DNA of 53,098 bases from Woeseiaceae bacterium (GTDB lineage Bacteria > Pseudomonadota > Gammaproteobacteria > Steroidobacterales > Woeseiaceae), in assembly GCA_030066655.1 (NCBI GenBank), contig JASJBE010000020.1:1-53098 (forward strand). The letters are read 5' to 3'. This document shows positions 33,966-44,127 of this stretch, piece after piece (position 1 is the stretch's first letter; each line of letters starts with the position of its first letter). The notes below the pieces were generated by a model. That model was given only the letters and a program-made list of their open reading frames with translations, ran no database searches and had not been told where the DNA came from. The position numbers and the translations under genes were made by a program.

Positions 33966-35047
33966 TGCTGCTCTACCTGACCCAATACCTGAGCCAGTTC
34001 GAGTCCGGCTTCAACGTCTTCAACTACCTGACGATGCGCGCCATTCTCGGCGCGTTGACGGCGCTGGTTATCTGCTTCGTTCTCGGTCCCCGGATGATCG
34101 AGCGCCTGAGCAGCAAGCAAATGGGTCAGCCCATTCGCGAAGACGGGCCGATTACTCACTTGCCAAAAGCAGGCACGCCGACGATGGGCGGCCTGTTGAT
34201 TCTTGTCTCTATCGCGATCGGCACACTGCTGTGGGCTGATCTCGGCAACCACTTTGTCTGGATTGTCCTGTTCGTCACGCTTTCGTTCGGCGCCATCGGT
34301 TACGTCGACGACTACAAGAAGTTGGTGCTGCAGGACCCGGCGGGCATCTCCGCCAAACAAAAGCTCTTCTGGCAGTCTGCAGCGGCTCTCGTCGCTGCCA
34401 TTGCTTTGTACGTTACGGCGACGGACTCAGTATCGACATCGCTCCTGATACCGTATTTCAAGGACCTTTCCATTCCGCTGGGGATGTTCCAGGTCGTCGT
34501 AACGTACTTCTTTATTGTTGGCTTTAGTAACGCCGTGAACCTCACGGACGGACTGGACGGCCTCGCGATCATGCCGACGGTACTCGTCGGCGGCGCGCTC
34601 GGCGTTTTCGCCTACGTCACCGGAAACGTCAATTTCTCGGAATACCTCGATATCCCTTACGTTGCCGGCACTGGAGAGATTCTCGTTTTCTGCGCCACGC
34701 TCACCGGCGCCGGGCTGGGCTTTCTCTGGTTCAACACCTACCCGGCGCAGGTCTTCATGGGCGACATCGGTGCGCTGGCGCTCGGCGCGGCGCTCGGCGT
34801 CGTCGCCGTGGTCACTCGACAGGAAATCGTGCTCGCGATCATGGGCGGAATCTTCGTCATGGAGACGCTGTCGGTCATGATCCAGGTCGGCTCCTACAAG
34901 CTCACCGGCAGGCGCGTGTTTCGCATGGCGCCGATTCACCACCACTTCGAATTGAAGGGCTGGGCGGAACCGAAGGTCATCGTCCGGTTCTGGATCATCA
35001 CGGTCATTCTCGTCCTGATTGGCCTCGCGAGCCTGAAGATACGATGA
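33965..35047 (+). CDS. mraY: Phospho-MurNAc-pentapeptide translocase
   Basis: This 360-residue inner-membrane enzyme with about ten transmembrane segments makes lipid I on undecaprenyl phosphate. Conserved signs are [19 protein letters not shown] (catalytic Asp pair), [12 protein letters not shown] and the C-terminal [15 protein letters not shown] histidine motif. It overlaps murD by four bases. Confidence 0.98.
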   Translation: MLLYLTQYLSQFESGFNVFNYLTMRAILGALTALVICFVLGPRMIERLSSKQMGQPIREDGPITHLPKAGTPTMGGLLILVSIAIGTLLWADLGNHFVWIVLFVTLSFGAIGYVDDYKKLVLQDPAGISAKQKLFWQSAAALVAAIALYVTATDSVSTSLLIPYFKDLSIPLGMFQVVVTYFFIVGFSNAVNLTDGLDGLAIMPTVLVGGALGVFAYVTGNVNFSEYLDIPYVAGTGEILVFCATLTGAGLGFLWFNTYPAQVFMGDIGALALGAALGVVAVVTRQEIVLAIMGGIFVMETLSVMIQVGSYKLTGRRVFRMAPIHHHFELKGWAEPKVIVRFWIITVILVLIGLASLKIR

Positions 35048-36390
35048 GCGCCGTCAGCAAGACACTGCCGCTGGAAAAGGACCTCGTCGTCGGACTGGGT
35101 GCGACCGGTCTGTCTATCGCACGCTTCCTGCAGCGGACGGGCCGCGATGCTCGTTTCTTCGACACGCGCGACGAGCCGCCGGGCATCGACGAGCTCAAAA
35201 CACTGTGGCCGGATGCGGAGATCGACACCGGAGAGCTTGCAGACATTCCTTCCGACATCGATCGGATTGTCGTCTCGCCCGGCGTCAAGGACTCGCACCC
35301 ACTGCTCGAGAAGGCTCGTGCCGAAGGCGTCGAGATTGTGTCCGACATTGACCTGTTCGTCGCCGCGGCAAAAGCGCCCTTCGTCGGGATAACCGGATCC
35401 AATGGCAAGAGCACGGTAACGACGCTGCTGCATCACATGTGTCTCGCGTCCAGCAAGGTCGCGCTGGCCGGCGGCAATCTGGGCCGTCCCGCCCTGGACC
35501 TCCTCGAAGAAGACACACCCGACTGGTACGTGCTTGAGCTGTCCAGCTTCCAGCTGCAGCGAACCTCAAGCCTGCCAGCCGCCGTGGCTGTGCTGCTGAA
35601 TATTTCACCGGACCATCTCGACTGGCACGCCGACGAGGCTGAGTATCGGGCTGCCAAGTACCGGATTTTCGACCAGGCCGACGCGGCCGTCTTCAACCGT
35701 GACGAGGCTGACATCGCAGACCAGGCGCTTGGCGTCGAGCGCCGCCTGAGCTTCGGGCTCGGCGAGCCGGAATCGGAAGCGTTCGGACGCCGCATCGAGG
35801 ACGGCAAGACCTACCTCGCGCACGGCCAGTCGATGCTGTTCGACGTGGCCGACATGGCGATGTTCGGTGTCCACAACCAGGCCAACGCGCTGGCCGCGCT
35901 GGCCGCCGGAACGCTTATGGAGCTGCCGCTCGACAGCATGCTGCAGGTGCTGTGCGAGTTCCCGGGGCTGCCGCACCGCATGCAGCGCGTTGCCCGGCAT
36001 GCCTCCGTCGATTACATCGACGATTCCAAGGCAACCAACGTGGCCGCGGCGCTGGCCGCCATCGAGTCGGTTGAGAATCCGATTGTGCTGATTGCCGGCG
36101 GAGACGGTAAGGGCGGGGATTTCTCGCTCTTGAAGCTCGCGCTCGAGGATCGCCTCAGGGCCGCCGTGCTGATCGGGGCCGACGCGCGGGCGATCGCAAA
36201 GGCTATCGAACCGGTTGGTCCCCGGTATTTCGCGAGCAACATGGACGATGCTGTCGATCAGGCGAGCCGCTGTGCTGAGCCTGGCGATGTCGTTCTGCTC
36301 GCACCGGCGTGCGCGAGCCTGGACCAGTTCGCCAATTACATCGCGCGCGGTGAAGCCTTCGCCGAAGCGGCGCGGAGGATTGCGTCATGA
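35044..36390 (+). CDS. murD: UDP-MurNAc-L-Ala:D-Glu ligase
   Basis: This 448-residue cytosolic Mur ligase adds D-glutamate. It has an N-terminal Rossmann region ([15 protein letters not shown]), the ATP loop [14 protein letters not shown] (about 117-130), and late motifs [10 protein letters not shown] and [10 protein letters not shown]. It overlaps mraY and ftsW by four bases each. Confidence 0.97.
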   Translation: MSAVSKTLPLEKDLVVGLGATGLSIARFLQRTGRDARFFDTRDEPPGIDELKTLWPDAEIDTGELADIPSDIDRIVVSPGVKDSHPLLEKARAEGVEIVSDIDLFVAAAKAPFVGITGSNGKSTVTTLLHHMCLASSKVALAGGNLGRPALDLLEEDTPDWYVLELSSFQLQRTSSLPAAVAVLLNISPDHLDWHADEAEYRAAKYRIFDQADAAVFNRDEADIADQALGVERRLSFGLGEPESEAFGRRIEDGKTYLAHGQSMLFDVADMAMFGVHNQANALAALAAGTLMELPLDSMLQVLCEFPGLPHRMQRVARHASVDYIDDSKATNVAAALAAIESVENPIVLIAGGDGKGGDFSLLKLALEDRLRAAVLIGADARAIAKAIEPVGPRYFASNMDDAVDQASRCAEPGDVVLLAPACASLDQFANYIARGEAFAEAARRIAS

Positions 36391-37580
36391 GCGCCAGTAA
36401 CGTGACGATGCCATTCCCGGTGCGCCTGAAGACCTCGCTGAAGTTCGACACGGGACTCGTTGTCATCGTGGCGACATTGGTGTTGGGTGGCTTCGTCGTG
36501 CTCGCGTCCGCGTCGACGGCAATTTCCGACAACGCCGTCGGCAACCCGATGTATTACCTGCAACGCCAGCTGCTGGCCGCGACCATCGGCGTCGCAGCGG
36601 GCGCTATCGTGCTCTATATTCCGATGAGCTTCTGGCGAAACATGGGCCCGGTGTTGCTGCTGGCCGGGCTCGCGCTGTTGCTCGTCGTGCTGATCCCGGG
36701 CGTCGGCCACGAGGTCAACGGCAGCCGTCGCTGGGTACGGCTCGGCGTCATTAATCTGCAGGTGTCCGAACCGGCTCGGCTGTGCTTCATCCTGTATCTC
36801 GCCGGTTACCTCGTCCGACGCAACAAGGAGCTGCGCGAACGTTTCTCCGGATTCTTACGCCCCATGTTCGTCATGAGCCTCGCGGCCGTGGCGCTGCTGG
36901 CGGAACCGGATTTCGGTGCCGCGATGGTCTTGATGGCCGTCGTGCTGACGATGCTGTTTGCCGCCGGCGCGCGCTTCCGGGATTTCCTGTTGTTCTTCCT
37001 GGCGGGCGTCGCCGCTTTTGCGTTACTTGCCGTGACGGCCGAGTACCGCGTCAGGCGCCTGACCGGTTTCCTGAACCCGTGGGAAGACCCGTTCAACTCC
37101 GGCTATCAGCTGATCCACTCGCTGATCGCTATCGGTCGCGGCGAGTGGTTCGGGGTCGGACTTGGCAACAGCGTGCAGAAGCTGTTCTACCTGCCCGAGG
37201 CTCACACGGACTTCATCTTTGCCGTGTTTGCCGAGGAGTTCGGGCTGTTCGGCTCGATGCTGGTGATCTTCCTGTTCGGCGCGCTGGTCTGGAGGATCTT
37301 CCGCCTCGCAATGCAGGCGTTCGCATCGGAGCGCAGCTTCGAGGCCTATGTCGCCATTGGCATCGGCACCTGGCTCGGCATGCAGGCTTTCATCAACCTG
37401 GGCGTCAACATGGGTGTGCTGCCCACGAAGGGCCTGACGCTGCCACTGGTCAGCTACGGACGGTCCAGCCTGATCATGACAATGATCGCGATTGCGGTAT
37501 TGCTGCGTATCCATCATGAGCTCAGCGTCGACGCAAGACCCGTCAACACGCGTCGCAGGCGCAAAAAGGTGAAGCGATGA
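36387..37580 (+). CDS. ftsW: Septal peptidoglycan glycosyltransferase FtsW
   Basis: This 397-residue SEDS-family membrane enzyme with about ten hydrophobic segments polymerises lipid II at the septum with FtsI. Motifs include HEVNGSRRWVRLG, QVSEPARL, AEPDFGAAMVLM, the lipid-II-site region NPWEDPFNSGYQLIHSLIA, and NMGVLPTKGLTLPLVSYG near the end. The C-terminal tail is strongly basic (RRRRKKVKR). Confidence 0.97.
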   Translation: MSASNVTMPFPVRLKTSLKFDTGLVVIVATLVLGGFVVLASASTAISDNAVGNPMYYLQRQLLAATIGVAAGAIVLYIPMSFWRNMGPVLLLAGLALLLVVLIPGVGHEVNGSRRWVRLGVINLQVSEPARLCFILYLAGYLVRRNKELRERFSGFLRPMFVMSLAAVALLAEPDFGAAMVLMAVVLTMLFAAGARFRDFLLFFLAGVAAFALLAVTAEYRVRRLTGFLNPWEDPFNSGYQLIHSLIAIGRGEWFGVGLGNSVQKLFYLPEAHTDFIFAVFAEEFGLFGSMLVIFLFGALVWRIFRLAMQAFASERSFEAYVAIGIGTWLGMQAFINLGVNMGVLPTKGLTLPLVSYGRSSLIMTMIAIAVLLRIHHELSVDARPVNTRRRRKKVKR

Positions 37581-38656
37581 GTGCCCGGCCGATACTGATT
37601 ATGGCAGGCGGCACGGGCGGCCATGTCTACCCGGCGCTGGCCGTTGCAGAGAATCTGCGCGAGCGCTCGCAGGACGTCGTGTGGCTGGGCACGCAGCGCG
37701 GACTCGAGTCGAGAGTCGTCCCGGCCGCGGGTATCGACATCGAATGGATCAGCATCAAGGGCCTTCGACGCAAAGGCCTGTTGGCGCTAATCATTGCGCC
37801 GCTGCAGCTTGCCTGGGCACTGATCCAGTCCCTGAACGTCATCCGTCGCCGCCGCCCGAGCGCCGTGCTCGGCATGGGTGGCTTCGCCAGCGGCCCCGGC
37901 GGACTTGCGGCGTGGCTGACGCGTCGTCCGCTGATCATTCACGAACAAAATGCCGTACCTGGCCTTACTAACCGACTTCTGGCGCGTCTTGCCCGGGTTG
38001 TGCTGCAAGCCTTCCCGGGCAGTTTTAACCGCGTGAGCGAGACGGTCGGCAACCCGGTACGCAAGACCATCGCCAAGCTGCCGTCGCCCGAGCAGCGCTT
38101 CGACAACCGCAGTGGTCCGATACGACTGCTGGTACTCGGCGGAAGCCAGGGCGCGCTGGCTCTGAATCGCACGGTGCCCGAGGCGCTCGCTCTCCTGGAT
38201 GAGTCGTCACGGCCCGTCGTCCGGCACCAGTGCGGCAAGCGCACGCTCGACATGGCCCAGCAGCAATACCAGCGCCTGGGTGTCACTGCGGAGCTGCCCG
38301 AGTTCATCGAGGACATGGCCGAGGCGTATGGGTGGGCCGACTTCGTCATCTGCAGGGCGGGCGCGTTGACGGTCGCGGAATTGTGCGCGGCGGGCCTCGG
38401 CGCCATCTTTATCCCGTACCCGGCCGCCGTCGACGATCACCAGACGGCGAACGCACGCGCGATGCAGGATGCGGGTGCTGCGCTGATCATCGATGAAAAG
38501 GAACTGACGGCTGAAACGCTCGCCGCCGAGATGCGCAGCTGGTCTGACCGGGCCGGGCTTTTGCGTCGCGCGAAGCTGGCTCGAGAGCTGGCGCATCCGG
38601 ATGCGCTCGATCGAATCACGACGGTGTGCCTCGAACAGGCCGGGAGAACGTCATGA
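37577..38656 (+). CDS. murG: UDP-GlcNAc:lipid I GlcNAc transferase
   Basis: This 359-residue GT-B enzyme on the inner face of the membrane makes lipid II. Glycine loops [15 protein letters not shown] (about 11-25) and [10 protein letters not shown], the block [15 protein letters not shown], and the UDP-GlcNAc site [12 protein letters not shown] are all present. It overlaps murC by four bases when murC starts at 38653. Confidence 0.98.
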   Translation: MSARPILIMAGGTGGHVYPALAVAENLRERSQDVVWLGTQRGLESRVVPAAGIDIEWISIKGLRRKGLLALIIAPLQLAWALIQSLNVIRRRRPSAVLGMGGFASGPGGLAAWLTRRPLIIHEQNAVPGLTNRLLARLARVVLQAFPGSFNRVSETVGNPVRKTIAKLPSPEQRFDNRSGPIRLLVLGGSQGALALNRTVPEALALLDESSRPVVRHQCGKRTLDMAQQQYQRLGVTAELPEFIEDMAEAYGWADFVICRAGALTVAELCAAGLGAIFIPYPAAVDDHQTANARAMQDAGAALIIDEKELTAETLAAEMRSWSDRAGLLRRAKLARELAHPDALDRITTVCLEQAGRTS

Positions 38657-40077
38657 TCAACCGTATGCGCCGCATTAACTGTGTGCACTTCGTCGGGATC
38701 GGCGGCTCCGGCATGTCCGGTATCGCCGAGGTCATGCTGAGCCTCGGCTATGCCGTGCAGGGTTCCGACATCAAACCGAACAAACAGACAAAGCGCCTTG
38801 AAGAGCAGGGCGCCACCGTATTCATCGGCCACGCTGCAGACCACATAAAGAATGCAGACGCCGTCGTCGTCTCCAGCGCGGTCGATGAAACCAATCCCGA
38901 GGTCGCCGCGGCGATCGAACAACTGATGCCGGTGGTCCGGCGCGCCGAGATGCTCGCCGAGCTGATGCGCTTTCGTTACTCGATCGCCGTTGCCGGCACG
39001 CACGGCAAGACCACGACGACGAGCCTCGTGGCGAGCGTGCTTGCAGAGGCCGGTCTTGACCCGACCTTTGTCATCGGCGGCCGGCTCAAGAGCGCGGATG
39101 CGAATGCACGCCTCGGCCAGGGCGACTATCTCGTTGCCGAGGCGGACGAGAGCGATGCATCGTTCCTTCAGCTGAAGCCGATGCTCGCCGTCGTCACCAA
39201 TATCGATGCCGACCACATGGCGACCTACGACGGGGATATCGAGAAGCTCAAAGACGGCTTCGTCGAGTTCCTGCACAACCTGCCGTTCTATGGCCTTGCC
39301 GTCGTCTGCATGGACGATCCCGGTATCGACGAGATCAAGACGCGTATTGGTCGAGCGATCAGCAGCTACGGCTTGTCTGAGGATGCCGACTTTCGAGCCG
39401 AGAACATCGAGTTTGACGAGGGCCTGACGCGCTTCGACGTGCAGCGCAAGGATGGCGGTGACACGCTGAAGATCGCCTTGCGACTGCCCGGTATGCACAA
39501 CGTGCGAAACGCGCTCGCCGCCATCGCCGTCGCGGCCGAGCTTCAGGTGCCTGACGACGCGGTTGTTCGCGCGCTGGAAAGCTTCGAAGGTATCGATCGC
39601 CGGTTCCAGAGCCTCGGCGATATCGACACGCCGTCGGGACGGGTCACGCTGGTCGACGACTACGGGCATCACCCGACCGAGGTGGCCGCCGTGCTGTCCG
39701 CCGCTCGATCCGGGTGGCCGAAACGCAGGCTCGTGCTCGTGTTCCAGCCGCATCGCTACACGAGAACGCGCGACCTGATGGACGACTTCGCGCAGGTCTT
39801 GTCGGAGTGCGATGTCCTCGTATTGCTCGACGTCTATGCCGCTGGCGAGGCGCCGATTGCAGGAGCGGATGGCCGGGCGATAGCGCGCGCGGTCAGAACG
39901 CGCGGCAGCGTCGAACCGGTCTTCGTGGAGACGCTGGATGAACTGCCCGCCGTGCTCTCCGACCTGCTGCAGGATGGCGACCTCGTGCTGACCATGGGCG
40001 CCGGCGATATCGGTGCGTTCGCGACGACGCTGCCGGGACGCCTGGCAGGCAAGCCCACTTTAAAGGTGCACTCATGA
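38653..40077 (+). CDS. murC: UDP-MurNAc:L-Ala ligase
   Basis: This 474-residue Mur ligase adds the first amino acid. It starts [19 protein letters not shown], a nucleotide-binding glycine motif, and has the ATP loop [14 protein letters not shown] near residue 110, then [12 protein letters not shown] and [11 protein letters not shown] set the start at 38653, where ATGA overlaps the murG stop; the open frame from 38626 would overlap murG by 31 bases. Confidence 0.97.
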   Translation: MINRMRRINCVHFVGIGGSGMSGIAEVMLSLGYAVQGSDIKPNKQTKRLEEQGATVFIGHAADHIKNADAVVVSSAVDETNPEVAAAIEQLMPVVRRAEMLAELMRFRYSIAVAGTHGKTTTTSLVASVLAEAGLDPTFVIGGRLKSADANARLGQGDYLVAEADESDASFLQLKPMLAVVTNIDADHMATYDGDIEKLKDGFVEFLHNLPFYGLAVVCMDDPGIDEIKTRIGRAISSYGLSEDADFRAENIEFDEGLTRFDVQRKDGGDTLKIALRLPGMHNVRNALAAIAVAAELQVPDDAVVRALESFEGIDRRFQSLGDIDTPSGRVTLVDDYGHHPTEVAAVLSAARSGWPKRRLVLVFQPHRYTRTRDLMDDFAQVLSECDVLVLLDVYAAGEAPIAGADGRAIARAVRTRGSVEPVFVETLDELPAVLSDLLQDGDLVLTMGAGDIGAFATTLPGRLAGKPTLKVHS

Positions 40078-40967
40078 CGGCGGCAGTTCAGCAGCACGGT
40101 GGCGAACTCCGGCTCAACGAGCCTATGAGCAAGCACACGTCGTGGCGAGTCGGCGGCACCGCTGATCGTTTCTACATCCCGTCGAGCATCGACGACCTCG
40201 GCGTATTCCTGTCCGAACAGTCGGACGACGTCGACGTGCACTGGTTCGGTCTCGGCAGCAACCTGCTCGTGCGCGACGGCGGTATACGCGGCGTCGTTAT
40301 CGCCGCCGGCAAGCTGCTGCGGCAGCTCGAGAGAATCGACGACCTTCGTGTCCGTGCCGGCAGTGGCCTGCCGTGCACCCAGCTGGCAAGACAATGCATC
40401 CGATGGGGCCTTGGCCCGTCCGAGTTCTTTGCCGGCATTCCCGGCACCGTCGGCGGCGCGCTCGCGATGAACGCCGGAGCGCACGGCGGTGAGACCTGGG
40501 AGCGCGTCGAGTCGGTAACGACGATCGACCGCCGCGGACAGATACGCGAGCGCACGCCGGAAGACTACGAAATCGGCTACCGAACGGTTCGCGGACCGGC
40601 CGGCGAGTGGTTTCTCGACGCTGTTCTCGCCTTCGATCCCGACGTGACGGCGAGCAAAGAGGTGCTCGACACGATGTTGAACCGCCGCAAGGAAACGCAG
40701 CCGCTCGGGCTGCCCAGCTGCGGGTCGGTTTTCCAGAACCCGCCGGGCGACCACGCAGCGCGGCTGATCGAGGCGGCTGGCCTCAAGGGATTCCGTATCG
40801 GCGGCGCCGAGGTGTCGCCGAAACACGCCAATTTCATCATCAACGCCGACGCGGCATCAGCCGAGGATATCGAGGCGTTGATCAACCACGTTCAGGATAC
40901 CGTCGAGGAGCAGCACGGCGTGCGCCTGAAGCATGAAGTCAGAATCGTGGGTGAGGCGCAATCATGA
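40074..40967 (+). CDS. murB: UDP-N-acetylenolpyruvoylglucosamine reductase
   Basis: This 297-residue FAD enzyme reduces the enolpyruvyl group to give UDP-MurNAc. Signs are [27 protein letters not shown], the FAD block [20 protein letters not shown], and the type I signature [17 protein letters not shown] with a Ser before the proton-donating region. It overlaps ddl by four bases. Confidence 0.98.
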   Translation: MTAAVQQHGGELRLNEPMSKHTSWRVGGTADRFYIPSSIDDLGVFLSEQSDDVDVHWFGLGSNLLVRDGGIRGVVIAAGKLLRQLERIDDLRVRAGSGLPCTQLARQCIRWGLGPSEFFAGIPGTVGGALAMNAGAHGGETWERVESVTTIDRRGQIRERTPEDYEIGYRTVRGPAGEWFLDAVLAFDPDVTASKEVLDTMLNRRKETQPLGLPSCGSVFQNPPGDHAARLIEAAGLKGFRIGGAEVSPKHANFIINADAASAEDIEALINHVQDTVEEQHGVRLKHEVRIVGEAQS

Positions 40968-41950
40968 GAGGCGGACTCGAGCAGCGGCGAGCGATCAGCA
41001 ATCCCGGCCTGTTCGGCAAAGTTGCCGTGCTGTACGGCGGCAACTCGAGTGAGCGCGAGGTGTCGCTTAAGAGCGGGCAGGCGGTCTTTGATGCGCTGAT
41101 CAGCCGTGGCGTCGATGCGCAGCTGTGGGACCCCGCCGAGCGTGGCGTCGAGGGCCTGGTCGATGTAGGGATCGACCGAGCCTGGATTGCCCTGCACGGG
41201 ACCGGCGGCGAGGATGGCGCTATCCAGGGTGCGCTGCAGTGGCTGCAGATTCCTTACACGGGCAGTGGCGTCATGGCGTCGGCGCTCGCGATGGACAAGG
41301 AGCGCAGCAAGCGACTGTTCGTCGCAGCCGGCATTCCGACGCCGACCTACGAGATTGTTCGCAGCCGGGCCGAGGCGGTTCATGTCGCCCAGGAGATGGG
41401 CTATCCGCTGATCTTCAAGCCGTCCCGTGAAGGATCCAGCGTCGGCATGAGCAAGGCGTTCGAGGCCTCCGACGTGCCTGAGGCTGCTGAGACGGCGCTG
41501 CGCTACGGCGATGTCGCGATTGTCGAGCGCTGCATTGTCGGCGATGAAATCACCGTGTCTGTCCTGCAGGGCGAGGCGCTCCCGAGCATCCGGATCGAGA
41601 CCCCCCGCGTGTTTTACGACTATCGCGCGAAGTACGAGTCGGACCGAACCGAGTATCACTGCCCCGGCACGACGTCGGATATCGCCGAGGCGAAATTCTC
41701 GGAGCTCGCGCTGCGCGCCTTCGAGCTGCTGGGCTGCAGGGGATGGGGCCGTGTCGACTTCATGGTGGACTCAGACGACCAGCCCCAGGTGCTCGAAGTC
41801 AACACCGTCCCGGGAATGACCAGCCACAGCCTGGTGCCAATGGCGGCCAAGGCCGCAGGCCTCGACTTTGCCGAACTCTGCTGGCGCATTCTCGAAACCA
41901 GTGTCGAGGCTGACGCGCAGGCTCGCAAGGAGGTTGCCAATGGCTCGTAA
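40964..41950 (+). CDS. ddl: D-alanine--D-alanine ligase
   Basis: This 328-residue ATP-grasp enzyme joins two D-Ala for the precursor pentapeptide. Motifs are VLYGGNSSEREVSLKSG near the start, LHGTGGEDGAIQG, the ATP-grasp loop FKPSREGSSVGMSK, and the metal site DFMVDSDDQPQVLEVNTVPG. The Tyr/Ser-loop type suggests a normal D-Ala-D-Ala product. Its last 11 bases overlap ftsQ. Confidence 0.97.
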   Translation: MRGGLEQRRAISNPGLFGKVAVLYGGNSSEREVSLKSGQAVFDALISRGVDAQLWDPAERGVEGLVDVGIDRAWIALHGTGGEDGAIQGALQWLQIPYTGSGVMASALAMDKERSKRLFVAAGIPTPTYEIVRSRAEAVHVAQEMGYPLIFKPSREGSSVGMSKAFEASDVPEAAETALRYGDVAIVERCIVGDEITVSVLQGEALPSIRIETPRVFYDYRAKYESDRTEYHCPGTTSDIAEAKFSELALRAFELLGCRGWGRVDFMVDSDDQPQVLEVNTVPGMTSHSLVPMAAKAAGLDFAELCWRILETSVEADAQARKEVANGS

Positions 41951-42758
41951 GCAAGCGCGCAAACGCAAGCCTCAGAAGAAGCGGGTTGAGCTGAAGATGC
42001 CGCGCGTCAACTGGGGCCGAATCCTGAAGCCCGTGTTTGCCGTTGCGCTGGTGTTGATCACCTATGACCTGTCGACACGCCTGCTCGAGCGTCCGGTCAA
42101 GTCGATTGAAATCATGGGCCCGATGCAACGTGTATCGGTGCTTGAGATCGAGGATGCGATCGAGCCCGAGATCGAGGCCGGCTTCTTCGCATCGGACCTC
42201 GAACGGATGCGCGAGCGGATCCAGTCGCTGCAGTGGATTGACCAGGCCGCCGTCGCACGGCGCTGGCCCAATCGCATCGCCATTTCGGTGACCGAACAGG
42301 TACCCGCCGCGGTCTGGGGCGAATCGGGGCTGATGAATGTGCGCGGGGAACTGTTTGTCGACAACGGGGCCCAGCACATGCCGGCCGAACTGCCGAGACT
42401 GAGCGGTCCGGATCACCGGGCCGTCGAAGTCGCACGTCGTTACCTCGACATCCGGCGCAGGCTCGTGCCGGCCGGCATCGACGTCAAGCGCGTCTCCGTC
42501 GATGCGCGAGGCGCGTGGGAGGTCACGCTGAGCAACGGGATCAACGTACGGCTGGGGCGTCGCGACGTCGACGAGCGCACGGAACTGCTGGTCACCGCCG
42601 TAGCGGATTTCGTCACCGTACGAGGTGCGGACATTGAATTCGTGGATGTGCGCTATGACAGCGGCTTTTCGATCGGCTGGAAGGACGACTCAAGGCCGGA
42701 TCCGACGAATCCGGGAGCGGCGCGCGAAGCGATGCTCGCCTCGAGCGGTGTGAACTGA
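41940..42758 (+). CDS. ftsQ: Cell division protein FtsQ
   Basis: This 272-residue bitopic membrane protein has a very basic cytosolic start (ARKQARKRKPQKKR), one transmembrane segment (ILKPVFAVALVLITYDLS), then a POTRA domain (about 65-135, VKSIEIMGPMQRVSVLEIED) and a FtsQ domain in the periplasm. It bridges early and late divisome proteins. The start is fixed by a perfect AAGGAGG about seven bases upstream, lying inside the end of ddl. Confidence 0.95.
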   Translation: MARKQARKRKPQKKRVELKMPRVNWGRILKPVFAVALVLITYDLSTRLLERPVKSIEIMGPMQRVSVLEIEDAIEPEIEAGFFASDLERMRERIQSLQWIDQAAVARRWPNRIAISVTEQVPAAVWGESGLMNVRGELFVDNGAQHMPAELPRLSGPDHRAVEVARRYLDIRRRLVPAGIDVKRVSVDARGAWEVTLSNGINVRLGRRDVDERTELLVTAVADFVTVRGADIEFVDVRYDSGFSIGWKDDSRPDPTNPGAAREAMLASSGVN

Positions 42759-42806
42759 TTCCCGCTTCGGGCAGACAGCGGAAGGGCAGGAGCAAGAGAC
42801 ATCCAA

Positions 42807-44045
42807 GTGTCAAAGCGTATGGATAAGAACATGATAGTTGGCCTCGATATCGGCACGTCCAAGGTCGTGTCGATCGTCGGCGAAGTGAATGAGGAGGGCG
42901 AGATCGAAGTGGTCGGCATCGGCTCGCACCCATCGCGTGGCCTGAAGAAAGGCGTCGTCGTCAATATCGAGTCAACCGTGCATTCGATTCAGCGTGCGGT
43001 CGAAGAAGCCGAGCTGATGGCGGGCTGCGATATCCACTCCGTCTATGCCGGTATCGCCGGCAGCCACGTCAAGAGCCTGAATTCACACGGCATCGTCGCG
43101 ATTCGTGACAAGGAAGTGTCGCCGAACGACGTCGACCGAGTTATCGACGCGGCACGCGCCGTCGCTATCCCGGCGGACCAGAAGATTCTGCACATTCTGC
43201 CGCAGGAGTTCCTGATCGATAACCAGGAGGGAATCCGCGAGCCGGTTGGCATGAACGGGGTTCGCCTCGAGGCCAAGGTGCACATGGTGACCGGCGCCGA
43301 GAGCGCCGCACAGAACATCGTCAAGTGCGTCCAGCGTTGCGGGCTGGAGGTGGACGACATCGTGCTTGAGCAGCTCGCCTCGAGTTACTCGGTGCTGACC
43401 GAAGATGAGAAAGAGCTGGGTTCCTGCATCGTCGATATCGGCGGTGGCACGACGGACATCGCGGTGTTCTTAGGCGGTGCGATCCAGCACACGGCCGTCA
43501 TCCCGATCGCCGGCGACCAGGTAACCAACGACATCGCTGTCTCGATGCGCACGCCGACGCAGTACGCCGAGGAAATCAAGATCAAGTACGCCTGCGCCCT
43601 GTCGCAGCTCGCGAACCCGGACGAGACCATCGAAGTACCGAGTGTCGGTGACCGACCGCCGCGGCGGCTGGCCCGCCAGACGCTGGCCGAAATCGTCGAG
43701 CCCCGCTACGAGGAGCTCTTCGGTCTGATCCGGGATGAACTGCGACGCAGCGGCTTCGAGGAGCTGATCGCTGCCGGCATCGTCATCACCGGCGGCAGCG
43801 CCAAGATGGAAGGCGCCGTCGAGCTGGCAGAAGAGGTATTCCACATGCCGGTGCGTCTCGGCGCACCCCAGTACGTCGAAGGCTTAAGCCACGTCGTGCG
43901 TAACCCGATTCATGCAACCGGCGTCGGCCTGTTGCTGTACGGCTATGAAAACCTGACCCGACGCGGGCGCAGAAGCACCCCCGTCAGCGGCAGCCTGTCC
44001 GACGTGTGGGACCGGATGAAGGCGTGGTTTTCGGGACAGTTTTGA
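42807..44045 (+). CDS. ftsA: Cell division actin homologue FtsA
   Basis: This 412-residue actin-fold ATPase tethers FtsZ to the membrane. Signs are IVGLDIGTSKVVSIVGEV, the SHI-type 1C domain region, the phosphate loop VDIGGGTTDIAVF, and ITGGSAKMEG. The C-terminal amphipathic helix (VWDRMKAWFSGQF) is the membrane target. A GTG start (42807) gives an N-terminus a few residues before the fold; an ATG four codons later is possible. Confidence 0.97.
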   Translation: MSKRMDKNMIVGLDIGTSKVVSIVGEVNEEGEIEVVGIGSHPSRGLKKGVVVNIESTVHSIQRAVEEAELMAGCDIHSVYAGIAGSHVKSLNSHGIVAIRDKEVSPNDVDRVIDAARAVAIPADQKILHILPQEFLIDNQEGIREPVGMNGVRLEAKVHMVTGAESAAQNIVKCVQRCGLEVDDIVLEQLASSYSVLTEDEKELGSCIVDIGGGTTDIAVFLGGAIQHTAVIPIAGDQVTNDIAVSMRTPTQYAEEIKIKYACALSQLANPDETIEVPSVGDRPPRRLARQTLAEIVEPRYEELFGLIRDELRRSGFEELIAAGIVITGGSAKMEGAVELAEEVFHMPVRLGAPQYVEGLSHVVRNPIHATGVGLLLYGYENLTRRGRRSTPVSGSLSDVWDRMKAWFSGQF

Positions 44046-44051
44046 ACACGT

Positions 44052-44091
44052 TCCCGTTCGCGGGAGAGGTAAGAGGTTTGGCATTTGCCAA
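44052..44091 (+). promoter_or_regulatory. Two hairpins in the ftsA-ftsZ gap
   Basis: TCCCG-TTCG-CGGGA (44052-44065) has the very stable UUCG tetraloop, and TTGGC-ATTT-GCCAA (44078-44091) follows. Neither has a T run. They may mark an mRNA processing or stability site that lets ftsZ be expressed more than upstream genes. The ftsZ ribosome site GGAGG lies further on. Confidence 0.45.
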
Positions 44092-44127
44092 TGAATCGTC
44101 TGAGAAGACATAGCGGAGGAAATCTAG

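Noticed and set aside
38437..39753. 438-residue open frame on the minus strand
   Set aside because: It is wholly antisense to murC, which has every family motif; long antisense frames are common in GC-rich genes.
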